Notes: generated by a model from the sequence alone, not told the origin. A DNA stretch of 64,000 nucleotides from Pseudomonadales bacterium (GCA_019090455.1 JAHRWA010000039.1:392434-456433), one strand, 5' to 3'. Counted from the first letter of the stretch, positions 47,738-56,841 are shown. Translations and numbers: made by a program.

Positions 47738-48832
47738 ATGGCAAAATCAGCTAGCTTGTCAATTGAAAAATCATCTTCATTACAAGAAGAACCCCAGTTT
47801 TCCCGTGGTCTAATTACTGCACGTTTGCTTCTCATCGGCTTAATCACGACATACTTTATTTGGTTACCTAGCGCACCTATATTCATCAGTAAGCAGACTC
47901 TATATTGGATAATTGCTAGCTTTACCACATTCCAATTGGCCAGCTGGTGGACATTCTTCAATTACCCAATTTCTGAATCACGAATTCGCATTGATACGTG
48001 GATAGATATCTTATTCGGGTCTGCTGCATTACTCGTTGATAGCAACAGCTTTCCACTGTCTATGTTCATGCTCGTTGGCATGCTACTGGCAAACGCGGTG
48101 CAACATGGCCACAAGACTTATTTTGAACTGCTATCAGTAACGTCAATTCTCGCCCTCTTATGTTCGGTAATTAGACAGCTACATTTAGATCAACCTCTTC
48201 ACTATCCCTACCTGGGTTCACTTTTTTTTAGTGGCGTCTGCTTGTTTTTACTCTCCTTGATTATGCGTACAAATGAGCACTATAGAACCGTCGCAGCTCG
48301 ATTAGGAGAGATCGATCCGCTAACAGGCATGCTAAACAAACCTGCCTTTATCATAGCAGCCAACTATTTAATGACTTTATCTCAACGTACACCAATACCA
48401 ATGGTTTTATTCATTGCAGAAATTGAAAACTACCATACCCTTACCAAAAAACTCGGGCAGCCTACTGGAGACTCAATTCTCAAACATTTATCTCGAATTA
48501 CACTTATTAATCTTAGGCGAAACGACATATCTGCTCGATTTTCAGGAAACACTTTTGCTTTTCTTATCACTAATATCGACAAAAAATCAGCCGAGCTGGT
48601 CGCAATGAGGCTACAGTATGAATTTGCACTCTGGGCCGACAAAGAAAAACTCAATACCAGCATTAGCTTTGCAATGTCCACGATTCCTTCCTACAACATC
48701 ACCATTGAAATCATGCTAAAGCATCTTGGTCATTACTTATCTAAATCAAAGAAAACCATTGGCAAGCCGGGTATAGCGCAAGCCCCTCCACTATCCAGTG
48801 AAGACATTATCAATTTGAGCACAATGGCCTAG
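47738..48832 (+). CDS. Membrane GGDEF protein with degenerate active site (SGNTF) and intact I-site
   Basis: 364 residues. About five membrane helices (~24-180) are followed by a GGDEF domain starting at IDPLTGMLNKPAFI. The signature is SGNTF at 269-273, so the metal/GTP-binding acids are lost. The RxxD site is kept as RRND at 260-263, five residues upstream, which would allow c-di-GMP binding as a receptor. It is 13 bp behind the active REC-GGDEF gene, so the pair may be a producer and a dedicated sensor (inference). Confidence 0.85.
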   Translation: MAKSASLSIEKSSSLQEEPQFSRGLITARLLLIGLITTYFIWLPSAPIFISKQTLYWIIASFTTFQLASWWTFFNYPISESRIRIDTWIDILFGSAALLVDSNSFPLSMFMLVGMLLANAVQHGHKTYFELLSVTSILALLCSVIRQLHLDQPLHYPYLGSLFFSGVCLFLLSLIMRTNEHYRTVAARLGEIDPLTGMLNKPAFIIAANYLMTLSQRTPIPMVLFIAEIENYHTLTKKLGQPTGDSILKHLSRITLINLRRNDISARFSGNTFAFLITNIDKKSAELVAMRLQYEFALWADKEKLNTSISFAMSTIPSYNITIEIMLKHLGHYLSKSKKTIGKPGIAQAPPLSSEDIINLSTMA

Positions 48833-49087
48833 CCGATCGTAATCTAAGGCAGTACGCATAAACTCCGGATACAATCTCGCTACCTTCTGTAACAAAAACA
48901 CCATAATCTGTTACATCTAGGTCAGGACACCCTATCCACCAACATTTACACTACAGCCTAACAACCACAAAATACTAGCGGCTTGATCAACCCAAGACAC
49001 CTGTTGGGTTTTCGGGTATTATCCGAGCATGCGTCGTCAATTGACACATTCAGGAATTCCACCAAAAAAATTGACCCCATCATTACT

Positions 49088-50224
49088 ATGAACACTATTG
49101 AACTCACTCAAGAGCAACACGATATTTATGTCTTTGCCATGGAGCAATCTCCTATTTCGGCAAACGCATCCTTGAAGAATTATCAATTTGATGAGGCTGT
49201 CACTGATGACCACGTGGTGGCCTACGCGCGCATGGGCACCGCTGCCCAAAACGCATGGGGACTGTTAGCACTTCCCGAAATATCAACAAAAGTGTTTGTT
49301 GGCATTACCGATGCAAAACCTGAAACTTATAGCGAACTCCTCGCTAGTTTTGAGGCAGAAAGTGAGGTTAATGATTCAATCGGTTTTGGCCACATAGCTT
49401 CCGTAAAAAAAGAGTTTTTCGCTGAAGCTGGCTGGTCAGGCGTTGTCATGATATCGGTATCAGAGTTAGTGGATGGATTCCCTGATAACGTCGCTTTAAA
49501 TGGCGAAATCTATGACTTCCATTTAGTGGTTCCCATTACAAAAGATGAAATGAAATTTGGCCTACGCAATGGTGGAGCCGCACTCATTGAAAGCATGCGG
49601 GAGAATAGCCGCGATTTTTTCACATTTTCCCAAAACTCAACTACTGATGACAGCCCACAACCGACACCAACATACCTAAATTCTGATAATTCGAGTTCCT
49701 CTGAGAATAAGGCATTGCTGGATCAACTGCTGATGGAAGAAGCAATACCCGATCCTCCCTCGATACTCACCGACGAAGAATTACCAAGTTTTGAAGACCC
49801 CGAACCTGTACCGTCAAGTGAACCTGTACTTTCAAGTGAACCTGGGCCATCAAATGAACCTGGGCCATCAAACGAACAAGAAATCATACCCATTCAGCTT
49901 AATGCCCCTCAAGAAGTCAGCACGAACACAATACAAGCCACGTTATTTGATTCCGAACGACAAGAAGAAAACCACACACCAAACAACGAAAATACGTTGC
50001 ATCAAAAACTAACTTCACGTAAATATTGGCATGTAAGCAAGAAAAACCAAATCGTCGGAGAAACAATAATTGGCACCTTACTACTAGTAGGTGGTGCGTT
50101 TTTCTCCGGCCAGCTGTACAGTGGCAACTACGGTATTCTCTCTATTTTTACTGCCGTCTTTTCAATTGCCGGAATTATTATCCTATTTGGTGCTTTTAAG
50201 GACAGTCAAACTCTTAGCGACTAA
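49088..50224 (+). CDS. Membrane-anchored protein with SUFU-like N-terminal region
   Basis: 378 residues from the ATG at 49088; a TTG at 48983 would add 35. Residues ~1-185 are globular, and IYDFHLVVPITKDEMKFGLRNGGAALIE resembles the C-terminal part of bacterial SUFU (suppressor of fused) domains, a weak match. Next come an acidic Pro/Ser/Glu linker with a 4x18-bp repeat, a basic stretch, and two hydrophobic helices (~325-345, ~350-370). Topology: large cytoplasmic domain, C-terminal hairpin anchor. Start of a five-gene plus-strand run with short gaps. Function unknown. Confidence 0.6.
   Translation: MNTIELTQEQHDIYVFAMEQSPISANASLKNYQFDEAVTDDHVVAYARMGTAAQNAWGLLALPEISTKVFVGITDAKPETYSELLASFEAESEVNDSIGFGHIASVKKEFFAEAGWSGVVMISVSELVDGFPDNVALNGEIYDFHLVVPITKDEMKFGLRNGGAALIESMRENSRDFFTFSQNSTTDDSPQPTPTYLNSDNSSSSENKALLDQLLMEEAIPDPPSILTDEELPSFEDPEPVPSSEPVLSSEPGPSNEPGPSNEQEIIPIQLNAPQEVSTNTIQATLFDSERQEENHTPNNENTLHQKLTSRKYWHVSKKNQIVGETIIGTLLLVGGAFFSGQLYSGNYGILSIFTAVFSIAGIIILFGAFKDSQTLSD
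49808..49879 (+). repeat. Four tandem 18-bp units encoding (G/V)PSSEP-type hexapeptides
   Basis: Units at 49808, 49826, 49844 and 49862 encode VPSSEP, VLSSEP, GPSNEP and GPSNEQ. Units 1-2 and 3-4 are most alike, which suggests stepwise duplication. Period is a multiple of three, so length changes keep the frame. Confidence 0.85.
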
Positions 50225-50252
50225 TTAATTTAGCAAGACCGAGGACAATAAC

Positions 50253-50912
50253 ATGGGGATCTTCTCAAAAAATCAAAATAACAAAGAAGACAATCCAACA
50301 GTGCAATTCACACCTGCGGAAGAAAATAGCCCCGGCGCGACTGCCACCATACGCAAGGTATTCAACCTTGAGGATTCTAACAGACTCCCACACGAACAGA
50401 CTTCAGCCCCCTACAAACGCCTTAAAGATGATACTAGTGAATTCATTCAGCAATTTGACAGTAATCCTACGGGTTACGGTATCGACAATGCCATAGAGCT
50501 AATGCGACAAATGCCGGATGGCGACATTAATATTATTAGTACTGTTATTAGAAGAACATTGGAGTCCACCAATGTTCAAGTCGCTGAAATCATTACAGAT
50601 GCAAAGAATAAAGAAGCCGATATTAGATCAAGAGCAAAACGGCTAGAAGCGGAAATTCGAGACTTGGAAGAAAAAGTATCCACCCGAAATACCGAGATTC
50701 AGGGCTTACAGATCACCTTGGACGAAATTACACAAGTAATGGAATACCTTCAAATACCCAAATCGGGTAGCCCAGTATCTAAAACTGAGAATACCGGCGC
50801 TCACAAACCCCAACCGAAGCAACGCGTAAAATCCGCTCAGCAAACCCACATTGAAGAGCAAGTTGCTCAGGAAGTAAGGGAGCTTGCATTAGAAGCGGAC
50901 CCCATTGATTAA
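50253..50912 (+). CDS. Cytoplasmic coiled-coil protein, unknown
   Basis: 219 residues with no signal or membrane segment. A disordered N-terminal ~60 residues, a helical region (TGYGIDNAIELMRQMPDGDINIISTVIRRTLESTNVQVAEII), then a coiled coil (~115-165, KRLEAEIRDLEEKVSTRNTEIQGLQITLDEI) and a Gln/Lys-rich tail. ATG with GAGGA 8 bp upstream, 28 bp after the preceding gene. IRRTLESTNV followed by a long coiled coil suggests an adaptor or scaffold for the neighbouring signalling proteins (inference). Not recognised as a known family. Confidence 0.65.
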   Translation: MGIFSKNQNNKEDNPTVQFTPAEENSPGATATIRKVFNLEDSNRLPHEQTSAPYKRLKDDTSEFIQQFDSNPTGYGIDNAIELMRQMPDGDINIISTVIRRTLESTNVQVAEIITDAKNKEADIRSRAKRLEAEIRDLEEKVSTRNTEIQGLQITLDEITQVMEYLQIPKSGSPVSKTENTGAHKPQPKQRVKSAQQTHIEEQVAQEVRELALEADPID

Positions 50913-51082
50913 TGACCTCCAACTCTATCGGCACGAACGATGGACAAAAGATTAATTCCAGAGACACCATAATTCCCAGTTAGGTGTAGTGAGTCCTGCT
51001 TTACTGGCAGCTTATACAAGCAGTTTAAGCTAAACTGTTGATGACCCTTCCCCATTTCTAATGGAAATTAAAAGACTCTTAT

Positions 51083-52153
51083 ATGTCCGTACATAAAGCG
51101 CTAGTAGTTGATGACTCCAAGTCAGCCAGATTCTCGTTAAAAAAAATTCTTCAAAAAATGAGTGTTGGTGTCGATTTCGCGATGTCGGCTGAAGAAGCCA
51201 TGTCATATCTCAACAAAATGACGAGCGGTGATCAACCTGACATTATATTTATGGATCACCTCATGCCGGGCATGGATGGGTTTCAGGCCACAAAAGCGAT
51301 CAAAGAAAATAAGAATTGGACTACGATACCGGTAGTCATGTGTACTTCGAAAGAAGGCAGCGAATACTTGAAGCAAGCCCTATCCTACGGCGCCATCGCC
51401 ATATTGCCCAAACCCGCCTCCCTAAAGGAAGTCTCCCGAATACTCGATCAACTTGGCGGTCCACCCAAGGATAAAAACTCACAACCAAAACCAATCACTG
51501 CCCTCTACCCTGATATTTCGGCAGGCATGTCCAGAGATTCCATTGAAAAGCTAGCCAAAGACACCGCCAATGGTGTTGCCAAACACACCTTGGAGAAATT
51601 AGTAGAAGAACGTTTAAAACAATTTCGGCGTGAGCTGATTGTCGAATGCGAAAGTACTGCGAAAAAAACAGTTGAAGACACAATTATAAAGATGTCCGAA
51701 GACTTGCAATCAGACGTCATTCGGTTATGTAAACCGCAGCTAGCCGAAATTGCGGCTGATACCAGTCAGGCGGTCTCTAGCAACTTAGTTGATGCCCGTT
51801 TCGATGAGCTATCCAATGACATAACATTGCAAGTTAGCAATCAATTAGCTGATATTCGCTCAGAAACTGAAAAACCAGAAACATTGGATTCTGCCTTGCT
51901 CGAAGAGGTAAAACGCCTTGCAAACTCAACTGCTAGCGTGAGAAGCGCCACAGTTGCCGAACAAACAGCGGCAGATATCGCCGAACAAACCGCAAAAGAG
52001 ATCGCTGAATCCTACACCCAAAATACTGTCGACGAAATTAGGCGCCAAATTCAAGTTCCGTTAACTGAAGCCATCGGTAAGAATCAACTTAAATCTTATG
52101 CCATGAGCGGCCTCGCAATCGCAGTCGCCGTTATACTCTATTTCATCAAATAA
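51083..52153 (+). CDS. Response regulator with C-terminal membrane anchor
   Basis: 356 residues. N-terminal receiver (~4-125) with Asp10/Asp11, phospho-acceptor Asp58 (IIFMDHLMPGMDG), Thr88 and Lys110 all present, so it should be phosphorylatable. There is no DNA-binding or enzymatic output. Residues ~150-330 are long charged helices (apolipoprotein-like or coiled coil, repeatedly QTAADIAEQTAKEIAES). The last ~20 residues (YAMSGLAIAVAVILYFIK) form one transmembrane helix at the extreme C-terminus, a tail-anchor layout rare for response regulators. A long stem-loop follows the stop. Confidence 0.8.
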   Translation: MSVHKALVVDDSKSARFSLKKILQKMSVGVDFAMSAEEAMSYLNKMTSGDQPDIIFMDHLMPGMDGFQATKAIKENKNWTTIPVVMCTSKEGSEYLKQALSYGAIAILPKPASLKEVSRILDQLGGPPKDKNSQPKPITALYPDISAGMSRDSIEKLAKDTANGVAKHTLEKLVEERLKQFRRELIVECESTAKKTVEDTIIKMSEDLQSDVIRLCKPQLAEIAADTSQAVSSNLVDARFDELSNDITLQVSNQLADIRSETEKPETLDSALLEEVKRLANSTASVRSATVAEQTAADIAEQTAKEIAESYTQNTVDEIRRQIQVPLTEAIGKNQLKSYAMSGLAIAVAVILYFIK

Positions 52154-52161
52154 ACTCGATT

Positions 52162-52202
52162 GTTAGCTAATTCGGACATAACTTCCGTCTGAATTAGCTA
52201 AC
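52162..52202 (+). other. 16-bp stem-loop between receiver and adenylate cyclase genes
   Basis: Arms 52162-52177 and 52187-52202 pair over 16 bp (one G-U) with a 9-nt loop. Left arm starts GTTAGCTAATTC. No U-run follows, so a simple terminator is unlikely. It ends just before a possible ATG at 52218 and could protect the upstream mRNA end or regulate the cyclase gene. Confidence 0.65.
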
Positions 52203-52277
52203 CCCTCAGAATAACGGATGCTGCTAGCCTGCTATACTTTTTATTTTCCCTTAAGAAGTCGCTTTCCGTTTTCTGCC

Positions 52278-53804
52278 ATGACAAAGACCCAACCGACCAA
52301 TACAAAGCAAACATCCATCGTTTCCAAAATGGCGCTTTGTATTATCGTGTTAATCACTGCTGGCATGTCAATTCTCGGGGTATTCATTACTTCCTATCAA
52401 ACGCAATTATTACAGAGCCAGATGAAAGAATTTGGTAACACAGTAGTTCAACAGTTAGCTGAGATATCCATGGAACCTGTCCTATCGAAGGACGCCTTAG
52501 GCCTTAGAGTCATCGTCAATAAGATAACTAAAAACAAGACTGTGATCGGTGCTGCCATATACTCGGACGCGGGAGAAAAACTGGTACATTCCGGCTATTT
52601 ACCAAAGCAAGATTTACTCGAGATTTACGACTCAGCACAACAATTGTCAGAAAATCATTACCAATTTGAATGGGTAAGAGAAGACGAAAAAAGACATCAT
52701 TCATCAGATACCATTTCCTTTATTAGTCCCATCAAGTATCGGGAAATCACCACGGGACACGCGCTAGTGAGTTTCAATTACCACAATTTGAAACAAGCTA
52801 CGATCCACTCAATCAAGATTATCGCAATCACAACCACTTTACTGATATTGGTGACTGCCCTAATCGCCTTTGCCATTAGTCGCAGGATGGCAAAACCAAT
52901 TCATGATTTAATGGAAGCAACCAAATTAATGGGAGAAGGAAACTTTGATGTCCAACTGGCCGAACGTCGCAATGACGAAATCGGTGAATTAATGAAAACC
53001 TTCAACAACATGGGCCGGGGTCTGCTTGAGAAATCCCAAGTGGAGCACGTACTTTCCCAATTCGTCTCCTCCGATGTGGCAGATGAGATGCTACAGAACA
53101 TAACGAGTGTAGAGCTGGGCGGGAAAAAAGTCACCGCTACGGTTCTTTTCGCCGACATCGTCGGGTTCACGCAGATGTCAGAAGAATTACCACCTGAAGA
53201 TGTCGCTAAAATGTTGAACGAGTGTTTTTCCTATATTGGTAAAGCCGCATACTACTATCGAGGGACAATTGACAAGTTTATGGGTGACTGTGCAATGGTT
53301 GTCTTTGGCGCACCCAATTTTGATGTCGAACATCGATTCCATGCCATAGCATGCGCTCTAATGATTCAAAAACTGGCAGTTGAGGTGAACAAAAAACGCC
53401 AGCAGGAATCTAAACCCCCCATCAATCTTCGCATAGGCGTAAACTCAGGGGAAATGTTGGCAGGTAACCTTGGCTCAATGGATCGAATGCAATACACCGT
53501 GGTTGGTGACGCAGTGAATCTAGCTTCGCGTTTAGCTACTGTTGCCCAAGGCGGCGAAATCATTATTGCGGAATCACTTTTTTCTCATTCCGACGTACTC
53601 GGGCGTATTACAGCTGAGCCGAAAGAAGCCATACAACTAAGAGGCATCAAACATCCCGTGACGACCTACCAAGTGAAAAGTATCGCATCAATATACCAAT
53701 CGATACTGGAAAACAATATTCAAAAGGTATTATCAAATGAATCTCAACCCTTAAACATCTCTGTGTCAAAGGACCAGAGTCTTCCACGTCAGAAACACTC
53801 ATAA
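52278..53804 (+). CDS. Membrane-bound class III adenylate cyclase with HAMP domain
   Basis: 508 residues from the ATG at 52278; an in-frame ATG at 52218 would add 20. Transmembrane helix ~17-38, periplasmic sensor of ~138 residues, second helix ~178-201, HAMP ~201-255, then the cyclase domain. Catalytic features: LFADIVGFT with metal Asp293, KFMGD with Lys333 (adenine) and Asp337 (second metal), and YTVVGDAVNLASR with the Asp and Asn/Arg expected for ATP. All are present, so cAMP production is expected, controlled by an extracytoplasmic signal. Two CRP-like sites elsewhere in the window are potential downstream targets. Confidence 0.92.
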   Translation: MTKTQPTNTKQTSIVSKMALCIIVLITAGMSILGVFITSYQTQLLQSQMKEFGNTVVQQLAEISMEPVLSKDALGLRVIVNKITKNKTVIGAAIYSDAGEKLVHSGYLPKQDLLEIYDSAQQLSENHYQFEWVREDEKRHHSSDTISFISPIKYREITTGHALVSFNYHNLKQATIHSIKIIAITTTLLILVTALIAFAISRRMAKPIHDLMEATKLMGEGNFDVQLAERRNDEIGELMKTFNNMGRGLLEKSQVEHVLSQFVSSDVADEMLQNITSVELGGKKVTATVLFADIVGFTQMSEELPPEDVAKMLNECFSYIGKAAYYYRGTIDKFMGDCAMVVFGAPNFDVEHRFHAIACALMIQKLAVEVNKKRQQESKPPINLRIGVNSGEMLAGNLGSMDRMQYTVVGDAVNLASRLATVAQGGEIIIAESLFSHSDVLGRITAEPKEAIQLRGIKHPVTTYQVKSIASIYQSILENNIQKVLSNESQPLNISVSKDQSLPRQKHS

Positions 53805-53842
53805 TCATCGACACACCCGAAAAGTCTGGGAACTAGCTCTTC

Positions 53843-54988
53843 ATGATTAAAACTCAATGGCCTAGAATTCAATCCTCTATTGTACAATCATCTATAACTC
53901 GGTCGGCTATAAGACAAGGCTCTAAAATAGGCCTTATTTGGGTATCACTACTCATCGTGAGCTGCGCTCATTATTATGCAATCGATTCGAACCTTTCCGA
54001 TAGAGTTCAACAATGGAATAAAAAAGAGGCCTTTGGAAAATCAATTTCTACTCTGGAACTCGTACATAAAAAAAATGAAAACTATGCAAATCTACAAATT
54101 CTCTTGATCGAGACGAAAAGTCTGGCCTTGAACTATGAAAAACAACTTTTAGCCAAAGCTAGCACCCTAATTCAGGAAAACCATTGGCATCAAGCATTAC
54201 TACTTTACAATACCGGTATCAGTAACATCCCTAATAATGATGAATTCAAACACGCTAAAAATGAATTCTACAAAAATCGCCAAGACCAGATCGATGCGCT
54301 CCAATTAAAGCTACTTTTCGTAGAAGGGCAATCGCTTCCGGACAGAACTCCTCTCATTAATGAGATTGCAAAAATCGACCCAGAGAACCAAGACGCACAA
54401 CTAGATGCGCTCAATATCGCCCGACAAACTGAAAACACAACGAGCACTTTACTCAAATTAGGAAAAATGGCTTTAAAGAATCAAGATAATGAACAAGCCT
54501 TAAAATATTTAACGTTAGCGCATCACATATCACCAAACAAAGAAAGTACCTCCGCATTAAAAAAAATAGATGACCGATTAAATAACATTGCTAAGAAAAA
54601 ACAACGTTCAAATGCTAAAAAGCAGAAAAACCGCATTCAAGTATTGCTAGCGCAACACAAAAATCTATTTGAGAAAAAACGCTTTGCCGAAGCTAAAAAA
54701 ACATTACTCGACTTACAATCTTACGGTGAAAAAACTCCTCACATAAGACAATTAGAGATAGAACTAGAACAAGCTATTGATATGGAAATTCAATTCAGCA
54801 TTGAGTTAGGCCAACGGCATTACAGTCAGGGACAATTCAAAGAAGCCTATCAAACTTGGAGGGAGTCCCTTAATCTGTCGCCAAATGATGCGGTGTTACT
54901 TGCCCATATAGAAAGGGTACAGCGCGTACTGGAATCTTTACGTCGTTTAAATAATTCGGGACAAACTTTAGAATTTCCTGCTGAATAA
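53843..54988 (+). CDS. TPR-repeat lipoprotein
   Basis: 381 residues. A long basic n-region, then GLIWVSLLIVSC, giving lipidated Cys41 (a shorter start may exist). The mature part is a helical solenoid of TPR-like units, most evident in QDNEQALKYLTLAHHISPNKE and GQFKEAYQTWRESLNLSPNDA, with a basic coiled stretch (KKKQRSNAKKQKN) between. Probably periplasmic at a membrane and binding partner proteins. It starts 38 bp after the cyclase stop, consistent with one operon, and converges on the PilZ gene. Confidence 0.8.
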   Translation: MIKTQWPRIQSSIVQSSITRSAIRQGSKIGLIWVSLLIVSCAHYYAIDSNLSDRVQQWNKKEAFGKSISTLELVHKKNENYANLQILLIETKSLALNYEKQLLAKASTLIQENHWHQALLLYNTGISNIPNNDEFKHAKNEFYKNRQDQIDALQLKLLFVEGQSLPDRTPLINEIAKIDPENQDAQLDALNIARQTENTTSTLLKLGKMALKNQDNEQALKYLTLAHHISPNKESTSALKKIDDRLNNIAKKKQRSNAKKQKNRIQVLLAQHKNLFEKKRFAEAKKTLLDLQSYGEKTPHIRQLEIELEQAIDMEIQFSIELGQRHYSQGQFKEAYQTWRESLNLSPNDAVLLAHIERVQRVLESLRRLNNSGQTLEFPAE

Positions 54989-54989
54989 T

Positions 54990-55340
54990 CTAAATTGCCT
55001 TATCGGCGACATATTCTCTTAAAAAATTTCGAAACTTACTCGTATCCGTCGCAAACTTAAGACCGATTTGGTGGTGCCCGCCTTTGCCTAAAGCAGCGTA
55101 TGTCACTTCGCCCACCACGACAATTACCTGGTTTTTATTCTGATGGGTAGCTTGAATCTCCATATAAAGGTTTTCACCTATGGAGAAAGCACTATCAGTC
55201 TCCAGCATCACACCGCCCAGAGAGACATTAACTACCTTACCTTTAAATTGTTTTTTTTGAGCGTTAACAACACGCACCTTCCAAGAACATGATGCCCGAG
55301 GGTCTTTGCGCCGGCTCCTCGGATCCGCATCTTTACTCAT
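54990..55340 (-). CDS. PilZ domain protein
   Basis: 116 residues from the ATG at 55340 (an in-frame start 4 codons upstream is possible). PilZ with RRKDPR (RxxxR) near residue 10 and NVSLGGVML (NxSxxG), so c-di-GMP binding should be intact; MEIQATHQ and HHQIGLKF complete the barrel. It ends 1 bp from the TPR lipoprotein stop, convergent. The third PilZ-type domain of the window. Confidence 0.88.
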   Translation of the reverse strand: MSKDADPRSRRKDPRASCSWKVRVVNAQKKQFKGKVVNVSLGGVMLETDSAFSIGENLYMEIQATHQNKNQVIVVVGEVTYAALGKGGHHQIGLKFATDTSKFRNFLREYVADKAI

Positions 55341-55572
55341 CGCAAAAAACACTATTAGCAGAAATGCCCAATTTAGCTAACCTCATTCGTTTTTCTTGTC
55401 TTCACTTTTCTCACTTCCACTATTTCCACAAAACCTATCCATCGACCTATAAGTATAGTTGATTAGCACTATGTGCCTGGTCATTTTCGCGAATATATCT
55501 CAGACTCCCTGCAGTAGCATTAAAACAGCACCATTATCACTTGCTAAACCTAAATTGCCTTGCAAATGAATA

Positions 55573-55608
55573 TCACCTTCCAAACCAAATTTACCTTCCA
55601 AACCAATA
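55573..55608 (-). repeat. 18-bp tandem duplication spanning a stop codon
   Basis: On the minus strand TATTGGTTTGGAAGGTAA is followed by ATTTGGTTTGGAAGGTGA, two near-identical 18-bp units in the same frame. The first ends with the stop (TAA, 55591-55593) of the secreted protein gene; the second ends in TGA. Loss of the first stop would add only six residues. Confidence 0.85.
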
Positions 55609-56541
55609 AATGGGAGTTCCTACATTTTCACTTAGCACAATCACACTTTTACCATCACGTGAATAACTCACCGATTCCGCTTGCTCCATTAGCGGAAAGG
55701 ACAGTTTTTTCGGTAGCTGTTCAATCGCAAGGCGCCAGCTATTCACTGTATTGTGATAAATATAAGCTTGTTTATAGGTCAACAGCACCATTTCAGTACC
55801 CGCTTCATTGATGTCCATTGCCGTGGGGCTCGCGCCATAGACACCGACAATGGGGCGCATTCTCATATCCTCAATGGTGGGATTGGGTATATGATTAATT
55901 TCCGCAATTCGTCTGACAATTATGCTGCCTGTAGTTGAAGTTAATCGAAGAGGGGCCTCGTATAACACCGGCGGTGTGGTCCGCTTAGAAACCAGTAAGA
56001 TACGCTTCCTCTTTACATCCACAGCAACGGCTTCACAATCTCTAGGTCCATCCTCGAAACGTAAATGAATAGTGGCCTTCGGCTTAAAGGATACAGAGGA
56101 GCGCATGTCAGCAAGCTTGGTAATATCGGGCTCTGCAATAATATGAAGTGCAATATCATCCCGTTTTGAACGGTTATCACCTACATCTGCAATCATAAGA
56201 TAGGAAATGCCCGCCATCGTAAAACTCGACAAATCTTCCCAATCGCGATTTTTAATCCCTTTGATTTTTACAGAGAGATACAGTGCCCCACTTGCGTCAA
56301 TTAAGTAAAGCCGCTCCGGATTTCCGCCATCATTTAAAACCCAGTAGCGATCTTCCATCATTCTAGATGGCGCAATACCACTAACCTCATTTAGTTTTTT
56401 ACTCTTAATATTTCCTGTGACGACCATCTCTTGAAAATCAGCTGACTGCAATTCTTCTGTCTGCTTATTACTACCCGCAGACGCTACCGAGACAAGAAAC
56501 AACATGCAACAACCCAATAAAATGGTCTGAACCCAGCTCAT
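55591..56541 (-). CDS. Secreted protein, possible beta-propeller
   Basis: 316 residues from the ATG at 56541 (an in-frame start 10 codons upstream is possible). Signal peptide WVQTILLGCCMLFLVSVASA. The mature protein reads as a beta-propeller-like chain: KLNEVSGIAPSR, YWVLNDGGNPERLYLID, DWEDLSSF, MIADVGDNR, DCEAVAVDVKRKRILLVSKR and VSYSRDGKSVIVLSEN. These resemble SdiA-regulated or esterase-like phytase-type propellers, where the DVGDN and D-C-E-A-x-A motifs bind metal. Enzyme activity unproven. The 250 bp on each side hold no other gene. Confidence 0.65.
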   Translation of the reverse strand: MSWVQTILLGCCMLFLVSVASAGSNKQTEELQSADFQEMVVTGNIKSKKLNEVSGIAPSRMMEDRYWVLNDGGNPERLYLIDASGALYLSVKIKGIKNRDWEDLSSFTMAGISYLMIADVGDNRSKRDDIALHIIAEPDITKLADMRSSVSFKPKATIHLRFEDGPRDCEAVAVDVKRKRILLVSKRTTPPVLYEAPLRLTSTTGSIIVRRIAEINHIPNPTIEDMRMRPIVGVYGASPTAMDINEAGTEMVLLTYKQAYIYHNTVNSWRLAIEQLPKKLSFPLMEQAESVSYSRDGKSVIVLSENVGTPIYWFGR

Positions 56542-56841
56542 AATTTCTTCCCATAACACATTCAACAACACTAAGAGTCTCCTTTCATTTTCAGTTTTAA
56601 GCTCAATAGATCAACTTAGGAATGAGATTGTTTAGGATAAAATAGAATAGCATACACTGGATGAGACAAGATGGAGGCATTACGCCCACAGACTAAACCG
56701 AGGCGTTTTCTCATTTTATCTAGCAATGGGTTGAGGCAAAAACTGAGGGGGATAAAAAACTAGCGAATTAAGAAAAACCTGACACAAATATGTCCCAAGG
56801 AGGAAGCGACTTATTAGAAATGGACGTAAATTGTTGATTAA

